Origin: Algoriphagus formosus
Lineage (GTDB): Bacteria; Bacteroidota; Bacteroidia; Cytophagales; Cyclobacteriaceae
Direction: 5' to 3'
Assembly (NCBI RefSeq): GCF_002807035.1
Contig: NZ_NIUC01000002.1
Location: forward strand, 491,477-555,476
Length of the DNA: 64,000 nt
Of this stretch, positions 49,943-59,021 are shown in pieces. Within the stretch, counting starts at the first letter, position 1. Every line of letters starts with the position of its first letter. A program made the translations under genes and the position numbers. The notes beneath the pieces are model-generated. The model did not search any database and was not told the origin of the DNA. It worked only from the letters and a program-made list of their open reading frames with translations.

Positions 49943-50773
49943 CTAGTCGTTTTTAAAGATATACAAATCCGTTTTGGATGAGTCGGCGTGGTGCATTTGG
50001 GCTTGGTAGTAGACCTTTGAGCCCGGATCAACTGACTTGGTAAGCCAGACATTTCCACCAATCGTACTATCTTTTCCGATGACGGTCTTCCCTCCCAAAA
50101 TTGTCGCCCCTGCATAGATCACCACTCCATCTTCGATAGTTGGATGTCTTTTGCTATCTGCATCGGCCTTGTCCACACTCAATGCCCCAAGGGTAACGCC
50201 CTGATAGATTTTGACATGATTACCGATAATAGTCGTTTCTCCGATCACAACTCCTGTTCCGTGATCGATACAGAAATATTGCCCAATTTGAGCTCCCGGG
50301 TGAATATCAATTCCGGTTCGACTGTGAGCGATCTCCGTGATCATCCTAGGAATCAGTTTAATCCCCAAAAGATGCAACTCGTGTGCAATCCGATAGGCAG
50401 CAATGGCATAAAACCCTGGGTAAGACCTCAAAATCTCTGTGCGTGATTTGGCCGCAGGGTCACCTGCATACATGGCGTCCACATCCTGATTGATCCAATC
50501 GTAGATTCGCTCTAAATTGTCGAAAAACTGTCTTCCTAACTTCAGTCCGTCCTGCTCATGCAGATGGGTATTTCTCTGAAGAATCTTTGAAAGCCGCTCC
50601 TGAAGTTCCTCTATTCGGGCTTTGAGCTCGGATTTTTCTTTGATTTTCTGCACGGAATGCTCCGGGAACAACAATCCCAATAAGCTTTCAAAAAACTGCT
50701 GAATAACCTGTGGCGATGGACAATCCGAGCATTCTTGATGAGATTGATGGAGTTTTTCGAGAAATGAATTCAT
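49943..50773 (-). CDS. cysE: Serine O-acetyltransferase
   Basis: A 276-residue acetyltransferase that makes O-acetylserine for cysteine synthesis. Residues 80-150 are the helical N-terminal part ([35 protein letters not shown]). A left-handed parallel beta-helix follows from about residue 165: [44 protein letters not shown] and GDAT-type hexapeptide turns. The conserved His is in [10 protein letters not shown]. The N-terminal extension (residues 1-70) is longer than in E. coli CysE, the EpsC-like Bacteroidota form. It directly precedes cysM. Confidence 0.93.
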   Translation of the reverse strand: MNSFLEKLHQSHQECSDCPSPQVIQQFFESLLGLLFPEHSVQKIKEKSELKARIEELQERLSKILQRNTHLHEQDGLKLGRQFFDNLERIYDWINQDVDAMYAGDPAAKSRTEILRSYPGFYAIAAYRIAHELHLLGIKLIPRMITEIAHSRTGIDIHPGAQIGQYFCIDHGTGVVIGETTIIGNHVKIYQGVTLGALSVDKADADSKRHPTIEDGVVIYAGATILGGKTVIGKDSTIGGNVWLTKSVDPGSKVYYQAQMHHADSSKTDLYIFKND

Positions 50774-50793
50774 AGAATAGGCTTGATGTGCAT

Positions 50794-51342
50794 TTACAAC
50801 ACAAAACCCACTCGAATCACATAAGGTTCACCATATGGCGAGCGTCGATTATCATGGAGAACATTGTAGAGAAAGGTAAAGTTGGCTCCGCCTCTACCAC
50901 CTCCGAAGGGTGCAAAATAACCACCTCCCAGAAAAAGTCCATTTACCCAAATGCGCTCAAACCGTTCAGAGGCCAGATTGTAATTCTCAAAATTGATGGA
51001 TTCATACTCGGCATGTAGGAAAATATTGGGGAGGACATTGTAGCGATTGAACAAGCGCCCGCCATAAGTGGAAGAGGATCCTCCTATAAATCTGCGATCG
51101 TCAAAATATTGATAAGTGATTCCAATACCTGCTGAATATTTATCAGTAATCATCACCCCCGCCAAAGGAGAGACATCGATCAAAGTCACAGTTCCAAATT
51201 GCATCCCAAAATTTCCTCCGAAATACAATCTATCCTTGAATGAGGTGCTGTCGCTATAGATCGGGCGCTGCGCAAAAGCTAAGCTTGAAAACAAAAAAAG
51301 GCCAAAGAAGATGGCCAGGAATTTATTTTTTGACAATAACAT
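50794..51342 (-). CDS. Outer membrane beta-barrel-like protein
   Basis: A 182-residue exported protein with a signal peptide (residues 1-24, ending LAFAQ). The rest alternates aromatic and polar residues ([49 protein letters not shown]), as in small outer membrane barrels. It ends FVL, compatible with barrel insertion. The ATG at 51342 lies inside the end of the divIC-like gene (20-bp overlap), so the two are co-transcribed. Function unknown. Confidence 0.75.
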   Translation of the reverse strand: MLLSKNKFLAIFFGLFLFSSLAFAQRPIYSDSTSFKDRLYFGGNFGMQFGTVTLIDVSPLAGVMITDKYSAGIGITYQYFDDRRFIGGSSSTYGGRLFNRYNVLPNIFLHAEYESINFENYNLASERFERIWVNGLFLGGGYFAPFGGGRGGANFTFLYNVLHDNRRSPYGEPYVIRVGFVL

Positions 51343-51610
51343 AGAGATCTTCGCTTTCTTTCTTCATCAGGTATTTTTCACGGGCAAACTTCTCCATAAG
51401 TTCCGGATTACTCATCAATTCTTCCCGCTCAGCTTTAATTTTTTCTTTCCGCTCCAGGTAATATTCTTTTCTATCCTCCAATTCAGAAAGCTTTCTGCTC
51501 AGTTTGAATTGATTGATCAAATTATTGGAGTCGATAAAAATCATCCAGCAAAGAAAGAAAGCCCCTGCCAAGAAATAGAAATTGGTGGTGAGTTTGAAAA
51601 ATCTCTTCAT
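51323..51610 (-). CDS. Septum formation initiator family protein (FtsB/DivIC-like)
   Basis: 95 residues from the ATG at 51610 (MKRFFKL); the frame to 51640 adds 10 residues that are not typical. One membrane segment lies at about residues 10-28, followed by a Glu/Lys/Arg-rich coiled coil (about 32-66) and the conserved PELMEKFAREKYLMKK segment. This is the FtsB/DivIC layout: a small bitopic protein of the division complex that pairs with FtsL. The gene overlaps the downstream barrel gene. It is conserved in Bacteroidota. Confidence 0.88.
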   Translation of the reverse strand: MKRFFKLTTNFYFLAGAFFLCWMIFIDSNNLINQFKLSRKLSELEDRKEYYLERKEKIKAEREELMSNPELMEKFAREKYLMKKESEDLYVIVKK

Positions 51611-51802
51611 GATGCTACAATTTAAAACAAAGGAGTGCAAAGTTCATGCAAATTTTAAAAGATCGTGGAAAAAAGAATCGCAATCTCTTTGATCATAGCT
51701 CCTGACTCATGCATGATAAATAGCCCGATTTTCCCGAATCGATTCCGAAGATTTTCAAGCCTTTAGGAATATTCTCCTCTCTTTTATCTGTATTTTAAGT
51801 GC

Positions 51803-52681
51803 ATGGAAGTAGAAAAAATACACCGGAGAACATTCCTTAGAAATACTGTTTTGGTCACGGGATCTCTAGGCTTGCTGCCCTTTTCATCGGCTTTATCCGC
51901 AGAAAAGCGGTCCAAAATGCGTTTTGGGCTAGTCACCTATGAGTGGGGCAAAGACTGGGACCTTCCCACCCTTATCAGCAATTGTGAAAAGACAGGTGTG
52001 CTCGGGGTAGAACTTCGCACTCAGCATGCCCATGGTGTAGAAAGCAGCCTGAGTAAAGCCCAAAGAGCGGAAGTCAAAAAGCGATTTGCAGATAGTCCAG
52101 TTACTTGCTTGGGTTATGGAAGCAACTACGAGTACCATAGCCCTGACCCGGAGAAGCTCAAGCAAAATATTGAAGGAACCAAGGCTTACATCCAGCTATG
52201 TCATGATATCGGCGCCACTGGCATTAAAGTCAAGCCCAACTATTTACCCCCTGAAATCCCTCGAGAAAAGACCATTTCCCAAATTGCTGCTTCCTTCAAT
52301 GAAGTGGGAAAATTTGCTCAGGATTATGGGCAAGAAATCCGGGTGGAAGTCCATGGACAGTACACCCAAGAGCTTCCGGTGATGAAAGCGATTTTTGACG
52401 AGGTCACCGAACCCAATGTGAAAATCTGCTGGAATTGCAATGAGGAGGATCTTCTTTCCCCAGGCCTGAAAGCCAATTTTCATTCAGTGAAAAATTGGTT
52501 TGGGGATACCGTGCATGTACGGGAATTCAACGTCGGGAATTACCCCTACCCGGACTTATTCAGGCTTTTCAAGGAAATGGATTATGAAGGCTGGATTTTG
52601 CTCGAAGCCAGAACCAAGCCAGCCGACCGAATAGAAGCCCTTCGAGAGCAACTCGAGCTTTTTAATGCACTAGTCAAATAG
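51803..52681 (+). CDS. Sugar phosphate isomerase/epimerase (TIM barrel), Tat-exported
   Basis: A 292-residue xylose-isomerase-like TIM barrel with a twin-arginine signal (HRRTFLRNTVLVTGSLGLL). The barrel begins at MRFGLVTYEWGKDWDLP and includes GVLGVELRTQHAHG, IKVKPNYLPPEIP, RVEVHGQYTQEL, KICWNCNEEDLL, VHVREFN and WILLEARTKP, giving metal-binding candidates Glu, His, Asn and Glu. It heads a plus-strand operon with a Gfo/Idh/MocA oxidoreductase and a DUF6807 protein, the set often found in sugar-acid or glycoside catabolism gene clusters. The actual sugar is unknown. Confidence 0.88.
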   Translation: MEVEKIHRRTFLRNTVLVTGSLGLLPFSSALSAEKRSKMRFGLVTYEWGKDWDLPTLISNCEKTGVLGVELRTQHAHGVESSLSKAQRAEVKKRFADSPVTCLGYGSNYEYHSPDPEKLKQNIEGTKAYIQLCHDIGATGIKVKPNYLPPEIPREKTISQIAASFNEVGKFAQDYGQEIRVEVHGQYTQELPVMKAIFDEVTEPNVKICWNCNEEDLLSPGLKANFHSVKNWFGDTVHVREFNVGNYPYPDLFRLFKEMDYEGWILLEARTKPADRIEALREQLELFNALVK

Positions 52682-52726
52682 ATTATTAATAAATCAGAAC
52701 CCAAAATACCAAAACCCATACTAACC

Positions 52727-54085
52727 ATGAACGATCAATCCAGAAGAGATTTTCTGAAAAAGTCCGCTTTGACCACTGCCGGAATCGGCTTCGGTGCGAT
52801 GGCTTTTTCCCCGAAGAGTTACAGCCGCATCATTGGAGCAAATGATCGGGTGAATGTCGGCATAGTTGGTTTTTCTGACCGTGCCAAATATGCCTTGATT
52901 CCGGCTATGCTTGTCCATGCCAAAGAGATGAATTATCAGTTTACGGCCGTATCAGACATCTGGAGTCGGCGCCGAGACGAATGTCAGACTTATGTGAAGG
53001 ATAAGGCGGATCTTTCGATTGCTGCCTGTAGAAACAATGATGAACTCTACGATCGAAAAGATGTGGATGCCGTCATCATCAGTACTGCAGATTTTCAGCA
53101 TGCTCTTCATTGCAAAGAAGCCGTGGAAGCCGGAAGGGATGTATATGTGGAAAAGCCATTTGCCGAAACAATGGCAGACAATCGGGCGGCAAAAGAAGCG
53201 GTCCTCCGCACCGGAAAAATCGTACAGGTTGGTTCTCAGCGAAGAAGTGGTGCCAACTACCACGCTGCCAATAAATTTATCAAGGACGGCAAGTTTGGAG
53301 ATATCGTAGCAGTGGAAATGACCTGGAATGTCAATCAACCGGGTCGCTGGAGACTACCCGAATTGACGCAGGAAATCCGCCAAGAGGATACAGATTGGGA
53401 TCGCTTTCTGATGAATCGACCGAAAATAGCCTGGGACCCTAGAAAGTACCTGGAATTCCGCCTTTTTTGGCCTTTTTCTTCCGGGATTCCAGGACAGTGG
53501 ATGGCGCATCAGATTGATACCGTGCATTGGTTTACCGACTTGCCGCACCCAAGAAGTGTAGCAGCCAATGGAGGAATTTACCTTTGGAAAGACGGACGGG
53601 AAAATTTTGACACCATGACTGCTGTATTTGATTACGGACCATTGGACGATGCCAGCAAAGGCTTTCAGGTGATCTATTCGTCTCGATTCACTAATTCGGC
53701 CGGCGGGACCAAGGAAATTTACTATTCTAATGCCGGAGAGCTCAATTTGGATACTAATAAAATAACTCCAAATGGCGGGCTGCGAGAAAATCATGCAAAA
53801 CGAATGGGAATGAAAGAAAATTTACTTCCTGAAATGTCCCTTGCCGAGGCCGCTGCGGTGGAAACAAGCGCCAATACCGGTGTAGACAATCTCACATCAG
53901 CTCATATGCGAAACTGGATGGAGTGCGTTCGTTCCCGTCAAAAACCCAATGCAGATGTCATGGCTGGCTACAATCATTCCATCGCTAATATCATGACCAC
54001 CGCTGCACTTCGCACCGGTCAGTTTGTAACTTTCGATGAGACAAAGCAAGAGGTCTTGGCAGGCGGTAAACCTTTCCAATATTAG
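52727..54085 (+). CDS. Gfo/Idh/MocA family oxidoreductase, Tat-exported
   Basis: A 452-residue NAD(P)-dependent oxidoreductase with a twin-arginine signal (SRRDFLKKSALTTAGIGFGAM). The Rossmann region VNVGIVGFSDRAKYALI lacks one of the usual glycines (GFSDRA in place of GxGxxG), which may affect the cofactor. The family Lys is in VYVEKPFAETM. WFTDLPHPRSVAANGG lies in the C-terminal domain. Its role is oxidation, reduction or glycosidic cleavage through a 3-keto intermediate, as in other exported members; the substrate is not known. It starts 45 bp after the epimerase and ends 3 bp before DUF6807. Confidence 0.9.
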   Translation: MNDQSRRDFLKKSALTTAGIGFGAMAFSPKSYSRIIGANDRVNVGIVGFSDRAKYALIPAMLVHAKEMNYQFTAVSDIWSRRRDECQTYVKDKADLSIAACRNNDELYDRKDVDAVIISTADFQHALHCKEAVEAGRDVYVEKPFAETMADNRAAKEAVLRTGKIVQVGSQRRSGANYHAANKFIKDGKFGDIVAVEMTWNVNQPGRWRLPELTQEIRQEDTDWDRFLMNRPKIAWDPRKYLEFRLFWPFSSGIPGQWMAHQIDTVHWFTDLPHPRSVAANGGIYLWKDGRENFDTMTAVFDYGPLDDASKGFQVIYSSRFTNSAGGTKEIYYSNAGELNLDTNKITPNGGLRENHAKRMGMKENLLPEMSLAEAAAVETSANTGVDNLTSAHMRNWMECVRSRQKPNADVMAGYNHSIANIMTTAALRTGQFVTFDETKQEVLAGGKPFQY

Positions 54086-54088
54086 GCC

Positions 54089-55147
54089 ATGATTTGGATC
54101 AAAAAAATCAACTGGGGGACAGTAGCCATACTGCCGTCCCTCTTTTGGGGTACTCAAGGAACACTTCAGGCACAAACAGATCAAATCAAACTGGTCCAAA
54201 AGGATGCTGAGAAAAAAGTGGAGGTACTAATTGGAGACCAGCTTTTTACCAGCTACTACTATCCAGAATCCATCGCCAAGCCGGTATTATATCCTATCAT
54301 TAGCTCAGGAGGAAAGGAAATCACGCGAGGATTTCCCCTAGCTCCAAGACCAGGAGAACGAGTGGACCACCCTCATCATATCGGACATTGGATGAATTAT
54401 GGGGATGTAAATGGACTTGACTTCTGGAATAATTCAGATGCTATACCTGCTGATAAAAAAGAGCGGTATGGAACAATCAGGCATACGGGAATCTCCGAGA
54501 TAAAGGAAAATAAAAATAGCGCAGAGTTAGCGGTGACCATGGATTGGTTGACTCCCGATAGCAAAGTTTTATTGAAAGAAAAAACCCGGTTTGTGTTTTT
54601 CTCCGAAGGAAAAAAACGAGGTATAGACCGAATTACTACCCTGACTGCTCAGGGAGAGCCGGTATTCATGAAGGACAACAAAGAGGGTGTCTTTGCTATT
54701 CGTGTAGCTAGGGAATTGGAGCATCCATCTGATAAGCCCGAGCTATTCACTGATGCAAACGGCAATCCTACCAGGGTTCCCAGCCTAAACAATGAAGGAG
54801 TTACGGGAAAATATCGAAGTAGCGCAGGAAAAGAAGGAGATGAAGTTTGGGGAACGCGAGGGGAATGGGTGACTCTGGATGGGGAAATTGATCAGGAAAA
54901 AGTCTCTGTCGTAATTTTGGATCACCTTGACAACCCGGGTTATCCCACCTATTGGCATGCTCGGGGCTACGGACTTTTTTCAGCCAATCCTTTGGGTCAA
55001 AAAGAGCTAAGCGGTGGAAAAGAAATTCTGGATTTCAAATTAAATCCCGGAGAGTCGGTCACCTTTCGATACCGGATTTTGCTTTACTCAGGAGAGCATC
55101 CCGATGACAAAAAATTGAATTCGGAGGCGAAGAACTTTTCAAAGTAA
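54089..55147 (+). CDS. DUF6807 (PmoA-like) secreted protein
   Basis: A 352-residue protein with a signal peptide (residues 1-29, ending LQAQ). It matches the family once named PmoA and now DUF6807 in databases: PVLYPIISSGGKEITRGFPL, HPHHIGHWMNYGDVNGLDFW and AVTMDWLTPDSKVLLKEKTR are its landmarks. The PmoA name comes from a remote methane monooxygenase similarity, and there is no evidence of methane oxidation. The conserved His residues in DHPHHIGHW suggest a metal or sugar site. It is translationally close (3-bp gap) to the oxidoreductase gene, so a role in the same sugar pathway is likely. Confidence 0.85.
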   Translation: MIWIKKINWGTVAILPSLFWGTQGTLQAQTDQIKLVQKDAEKKVEVLIGDQLFTSYYYPESIAKPVLYPIISSGGKEITRGFPLAPRPGERVDHPHHIGHWMNYGDVNGLDFWNNSDAIPADKKERYGTIRHTGISEIKENKNSAELAVTMDWLTPDSKVLLKEKTRFVFFSEGKKRGIDRITTLTAQGEPVFMKDNKEGVFAIRVARELEHPSDKPELFTDANGNPTRVPSLNNEGVTGKYRSSAGKEGDEVWGTRGEWVTLDGEIDQEKVSVVILDHLDNPGYPTYWHARGYGLFSANPLGQKELSGGKEILDFKLNPGESVTFRYRILLYSGEHPDDKKLNSEAKNFSK

Positions 55148-55321
55148 TCTGTGCTATCTACCCGTATGAACTTGCCTAGAAGCGGTCATTTTTAGCTTTA
55201 AAATGAGACATTCTATTTTTTCATAGAATTTTCATAATGATTATCCGCAATCATGCCAGTAGTTCAAAATGGCCTCATCCCGATACATCGGGACTGGCCT
55301 CCGGATTCGCGGTTAATTTTA

Positions 55322-55364
55322 GGAGGGGAGGAAAATGCGGCTAAGCCGCATTTTCCTCCCCTCC
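55322..55364. repeat. 21-bp inverted repeat with a single-base centre
   Basis: GGAGGGGAGGAAAATGCGGCT (55322-55342) is the exact complement of 55344-55364, with one base between them. It is purine-rich on one arm and has no T-run, so it is not a normal terminator. Being a near-perfect palindrome, it could form a cruciform. Confidence 0.85.
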
Positions 55365-55422
55365 CCAACTTTACACAGTAACGTTCGCCGAGCGAAGTCG
55401 AGGTGAACCTAATAAAATTTGG

Positions 55423-55605
55423 TTACTGGTAAGAAAGCGGACATTCATATTTTCCATTTCCCGATTTCAAAATTGCCACGATCTCACTATTGGCTGTTCT
55501 TGATTGTTTTTTTTGAATGATCTCTAGAAGAGCAGTGACCCTACTTTTTTGATGAAAGCTCTCCAATAAACTAATCAGAATTCGCCGCTTAGCCAGTTGA
55601 ATTAT
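55423..55605 (-). pseudogene. Possible gene remnant without start codon
   Basis: An open frame of 60 sense codons and a TAA, with no ATG, GTG or TTG near its upstream end; a stop codon lies immediately upstream. The product reads as amphipathic helix (QLAKRRILISLLESFHQ, then RVTALLEIIQKKQ) ending in GNGKYECPLSYQ. The composition is protein-like, but nothing is recognised. It may be a decayed gene end or chance. Confidence 0.25.
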
Positions 55606-55673
55606 TTAGGCTGAGAAAATTTAGCGATATTAATTGCTGTAGAAAAAACAATCACTGACCAAGTACTAATCAC

Positions 55674-58600
55674 ATGCGTAAACTTTATCTAATCATTTTG
55701 TCCTTTGCGCTTCTTTGGAGTCCTTCTTTTGCACAGAAGAAAAACTCCGAGGAAAAAGCCAAGGATCTAGCTTCTCAAAGCTTCTCGGCATTTGCCTGGA
55801 GAAATATCGGGCCTGCATTCACCTCAGGCCGAATTGCTGACATTGCCATTCACCCAAACAACCGTAATGTCTGGTATGTAGGCGTAGCATCTGGTGGCGT
55901 CTGGAAAACCGAAAATGCAGGTACTACCTGGACTCCTATTTTTGACGATCAGCCTGTATTTGCCATTGGCTGTGTCACTATTGATCCTGTCAACCCAAAT
56001 CGTGTTTGGGTGGGAACTGGTGAAAACAACGGCGGTCGACACATCTCTTTCGGGGATGGGGTCTACCTCAGCGAAGACGGTGGATCCACCTGGAAAAATA
56101 TGGGGCTGAAGGATTCGCAGCACATTGGAAAAATCATCGTTCATCCCGAAAATTCAGATGTGGTCATGGTTGCCTCTCAGGGTCCGCTTTGGAGTAGCGG
56201 AGGAGATCGTGGATTCTATCGCTCCGAGGATGGGGGAAAAACTTGGGAAAAGACTCTTGGAGATGAGGAATGGACAGGAGTAGCGGATGCTGTGATCGAC
56301 CCAAGAAATCCTGATGTCGTGTATGCTGCCACTTGGCAAAGACACAGAACAGTAGCCGGATATCTTGGCGGCGGACCTAAATCTGGAGTTCACAAATCGA
56401 CAGATGGAGGAAAAACCTGGACCGAATTGACCAATGGTATTCCCGGAGGAATCAAAGGAAAAATCGGTTTGGCGATCAGCCCTCAAAATCCAGATTATGT
56501 ATATGCAGCGATTGAATTGATTAGAAGAACCGGCGGGGTATTCTTGAGTACCAATCAAGGCGCTTCCTGGACAAAAATGTCAGAAACTGTTTCCGGTGCA
56601 ACTGGCCCTCACTACTATCAGGAACTGATTGCTGATCCTCATCGCTTCGGAGCGATTTACTTGATTGATGTTCGCATGCAGGTTTCCTACGATCATGGAA
56701 AAACCTTTAGCCTATTGAACACTGACGCTACCCACTCAGATAGTCATTCTCTGAATTTTATAGCTGATGAGCCTGATTTTATGCTTTTGGGAACTGATGG
56801 TGGTATTTACGAGACGCTTGACGGCACCAAAACTTGGAGATACATTAAGAATCTTCCGGTGACTCAATACTATAAAGTAGCTGTGGATGATGCAGCTCCA
56901 TTTTATAATGTCTATGGAGGTACACAAGACAACGGATCTCATGGAGGTCCTTCCAGAACAGATGATGAAAATGGAATTCGCAATGCCCACTGGTCACGAG
57001 TGCTGGGTGGGGACGGACATCAGTCTGCCGTAGAACCAGGAAATCCAGATATTGGATATGCCGAATCTCAACAAGGATATTTGAACAGGCTGGATCGAAT
57101 CACCGGTGAAGCGGTGTATATCCAGCCACAGCCAGGGGCTAATGAAGGCGAGGAGCGTTTCAACTGGGATTCTCCGATTTTACCAAGTCAGCATGTACCG
57201 AGCACCATTTATTTTGCTTCGCAAAGAGTATGGAAATCTACAGATCGAGGAGATTCCTGGACGGCGATTTCCGGAGATCTTACTACCGGTCGAGACCGAA
57301 TTACAGAGCCCATCATGGGTAAAAATCAAAGTTGGGATCATGCTTGGGATATGTATGCTATGTCTGAATTCAGCACTATTTCTTCTCTCGGTGAATCCCC
57401 AATCAATCCCGATGTCCTTTATGCAGGTACGGATGATGGACTGATTCAATACACCACCGATGGTGGAGAAAACTGGAACAAAGTGCCAGTCAGTAGCATC
57501 CCCGGCGTTCCTAAAAATGCCTTTGTAAATGATATCCGTGCGGACCTCTTTGATAAGGCGACCGTTTATGTGGTCTTGGATAATCATAAGGAAGGCGATT
57601 TCAAGCCTTATGTCGCAAAGAGCACCAATTATGGGGCTAGCTGGACTTTGATTACAAATGGACTCCCTACTCCCCTACTTACTTGGAGAATCGTGCAGGA
57701 TCATGAGAAAGAAGGGCTTCTATTTCTGGCCACCGAATTTGGGGTTTACTTTTCCATCAATGGAGGAGGAAAATGGATGGAGCTGAATGGTGGCTTACCG
57801 ACCATTTCTTTCAGAGATATCACTATACAGCGTAGAGAAAATGATCTGGTAGGAGCTTCATTTGGAAGAGGCTTCTTCGTGTTGGATGACTACAGTGCCT
57901 TGAGAGAAATCTCAGAGGAGATGCTGGATCAGGAAGCACAACTTTTCACTCCTAGAGATGGCTATTGGTACGTACCCAAAAATGCTGTGAGATATATGGG
58001 CGACGACTATTGGTCAGCTCCAAATCCTGAGTTTGGGGTCACTTTCACCTATTTTATCAAAGAAGGTATGAGTACCCTAAAGGCCAATCGACAAAAGGCC
58101 GAAAAAGAAATGGGGGATGCCTCGATACCTTTCCCAGGTTTTGATGCCATTGAGGCAGAGATGATGGAAAAAGCTCCAGAAATCCACCTTGAGATTTATG
58201 ATGCCGATGGAAACTTTGTACAGCGGGTGAAGGCAAAAAATGCTGCCGGCATTCACAGAATGACTTGGGATCTGACGATGGCAAGTCAGGGAGTCATTGA
58301 TCCAGATCGTCTTCGAGCAGGAGGTTTTGGTGGTATGATGGCTTTGCCGGGCACTTACTCTGCCAAATTAGTAGCCTACAAGGATGGGGAAATGACTCCG
58401 ATGGGAGAATCTGTTTCATTTGAAGTCAAACCACTAAGAGAAGGCGCATTGGAAGGAAAGAGTCTTGCTGAAATCAAGGCATTCCGAGCTGAGTTAAGTG
58501 AATTTGCCAACGAATTGACTTTGGCCGAATCCGACCTGGAGAAAGCTCTCAAGCAAGTTCAGGCGATGCAAGTGGCCGTCAGCAGATCCGAAAAAATGGA

Positions 58601-58916
58601 TGCAGCTTTGGTCAAAGATCTCCATGAAGCTGAGATGGCTTTGAAAATGCTGGAAAGCAAAATGAATGGAAACCTGGCTAAGCGTGAGCTACAGGATAAT
58701 AAAGCACCAACAGTCACTGATAGACTCTATGCTGCATACGGAGGCGCAACCGGAACTTATGGCCCAACAGGCATGCAAAAAGGAGCTCTTGAAGCTGGTA
58801 AAACAGAATTTGCTCCACTCAAAGCGGAATTAGGGCAAATGAAAGGAAATACCATCCCAGCTCTTGCCGCACGAGTCAAAGCCTTGGGTGCTCCACCAAT
58901 TGATGGTTTAGATTAA
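55674..58916 (+). CDS. VPS10/BNR-repeat (sortilin-like) secreted protein
   Basis: A 1080-residue exported protein with a signal peptide (residues 1-20, ending SFAQ). Residues about 40-720 form a sortilin-type beta-propeller with many S/D-x-D-x-G-x-TW BNR/Asp-box repeats: NAGTTWTPIFDD, EDGGSTWKNMGL, EDGGKTWEKT, STDGGKTWTELTNG, STNQGASWTKM, TDRGDSWTAISG and TDGGENWNKV, each with the Gly-x-x-Trp core. The C-terminal part (about 790-1080) has an acidic, coiled-coil-like segment and a QxxP/GGFGGMMALPG motif of Bacteroidota VPS10 proteins. Such proteins are annotated as glycosyl hydrolases, but no catalytic residues are visible. A strong terminator follows. Confidence 0.9.
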   Translation: MRKLYLIILSFALLWSPSFAQKKNSEEKAKDLASQSFSAFAWRNIGPAFTSGRIADIAIHPNNRNVWYVGVASGGVWKTENAGTTWTPIFDDQPVFAIGCVTIDPVNPNRVWVGTGENNGGRHISFGDGVYLSEDGGSTWKNMGLKDSQHIGKIIVHPENSDVVMVASQGPLWSSGGDRGFYRSEDGGKTWEKTLGDEEWTGVADAVIDPRNPDVVYAATWQRHRTVAGYLGGGPKSGVHKSTDGGKTWTELTNGIPGGIKGKIGLAISPQNPDYVYAAIELIRRTGGVFLSTNQGASWTKMSETVSGATGPHYYQELIADPHRFGAIYLIDVRMQVSYDHGKTFSLLNTDATHSDSHSLNFIADEPDFMLLGTDGGIYETLDGTKTWRYIKNLPVTQYYKVAVDDAAPFYNVYGGTQDNGSHGGPSRTDDENGIRNAHWSRVLGGDGHQSAVEPGNPDIGYAESQQGYLNRLDRITGEAVYIQPQPGANEGEERFNWDSPILPSQHVPSTIYFASQRVWKSTDRGDSWTAISGDLTTGRDRITEPIMGKNQSWDHAWDMYAMSEFSTISSLGESPINPDVLYAGTDDGLIQYTTDGGENWNKVPVSSIPGVPKNAFVNDIRADLFDKATVYVVLDNHKEGDFKPYVAKSTNYGASWTLITNGLPTPLLTWRIVQDHEKEGLLFLATEFGVYFSINGGGKWMELNGGLPTISFRDITIQRRENDLVGASFGRGFFVLDDYSALREISEEMLDQEAQLFTPRDGYWYVPKNAVRYMGDDYWSAPNPEFGVTFTYFIKEGMSTLKANRQKAEKEMGDASIPFPGFDAIEAEMMEKAPEIHLEIYDADGNFVQRVKAKNAAGIHRMTWDLTMASQGVIDPDRLRAGGFGGMMALPGTYSAKLVAYKDGEMTPMGESVSFEVKPLREGALEGKSLAEIKAFRAELSEFANELTLAESDLEKALKQVQAMQVAVSRSEKMDAALVKDLHEAEMALKMLESKMNGNLAKRELQDNKAPTVTDRLYAAYGGATGTYGPTGMQKGALEAGKTEFAPLKAELGQMKGNTIPALAARVKALGAPPIDGLD

Positions 58917-58920
58917 TCTT

Positions 58921-58955
58921 AAAAAAACCCGAGTTGAAAAGCTCGGGTTTTTTCT
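58921..58955 (+). terminator. Rho-independent terminator of the VPS10 gene
   Basis: AAAAAACCCGAG (58922-58933) pairs with CTCGGGTTTTTT (58942-58953), with an 8-nt loop and a T-run. The A-run on the other arm allows some function for the opposite strand. Confidence 0.92.
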
Positions 58956-59021
58956 TCTAAAGACATAGAAAGCTGGAATTTTAAGCAGGAAGATTTCAAA
59001 AAAACAGGCCTTAAATCAAAA

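Larger units (their letters stand above)
55148..55673. other. Intergenic region with a large inverted repeat and a possible gene remnant
   Basis: No intact gene. It contains a 43-bp near-perfect inverted repeat (55322-55364), a related hairpin (55383-55408), a short CCCGATACATCGGG hairpin near 55279, and an open minus-strand frame without start codon (55423-55605). The rest upstream of the VPS10 gene is AT-rich and should hold its promoter. Confidence 0.6.

Noticed and set aside
49942..50115. Longer N-terminus for the cysteine synthase
   Set aside because: It overlaps the cysE coding region in another frame and the sequence is not conserved-looking; the ATG at 49941 fits the family start.
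54089..55147. Methane monooxygenase subunit PmoA
   Set aside because: Only the family name suggests it. The protein is a secreted DUF6807-type protein in a sugar operon with no membrane segments.
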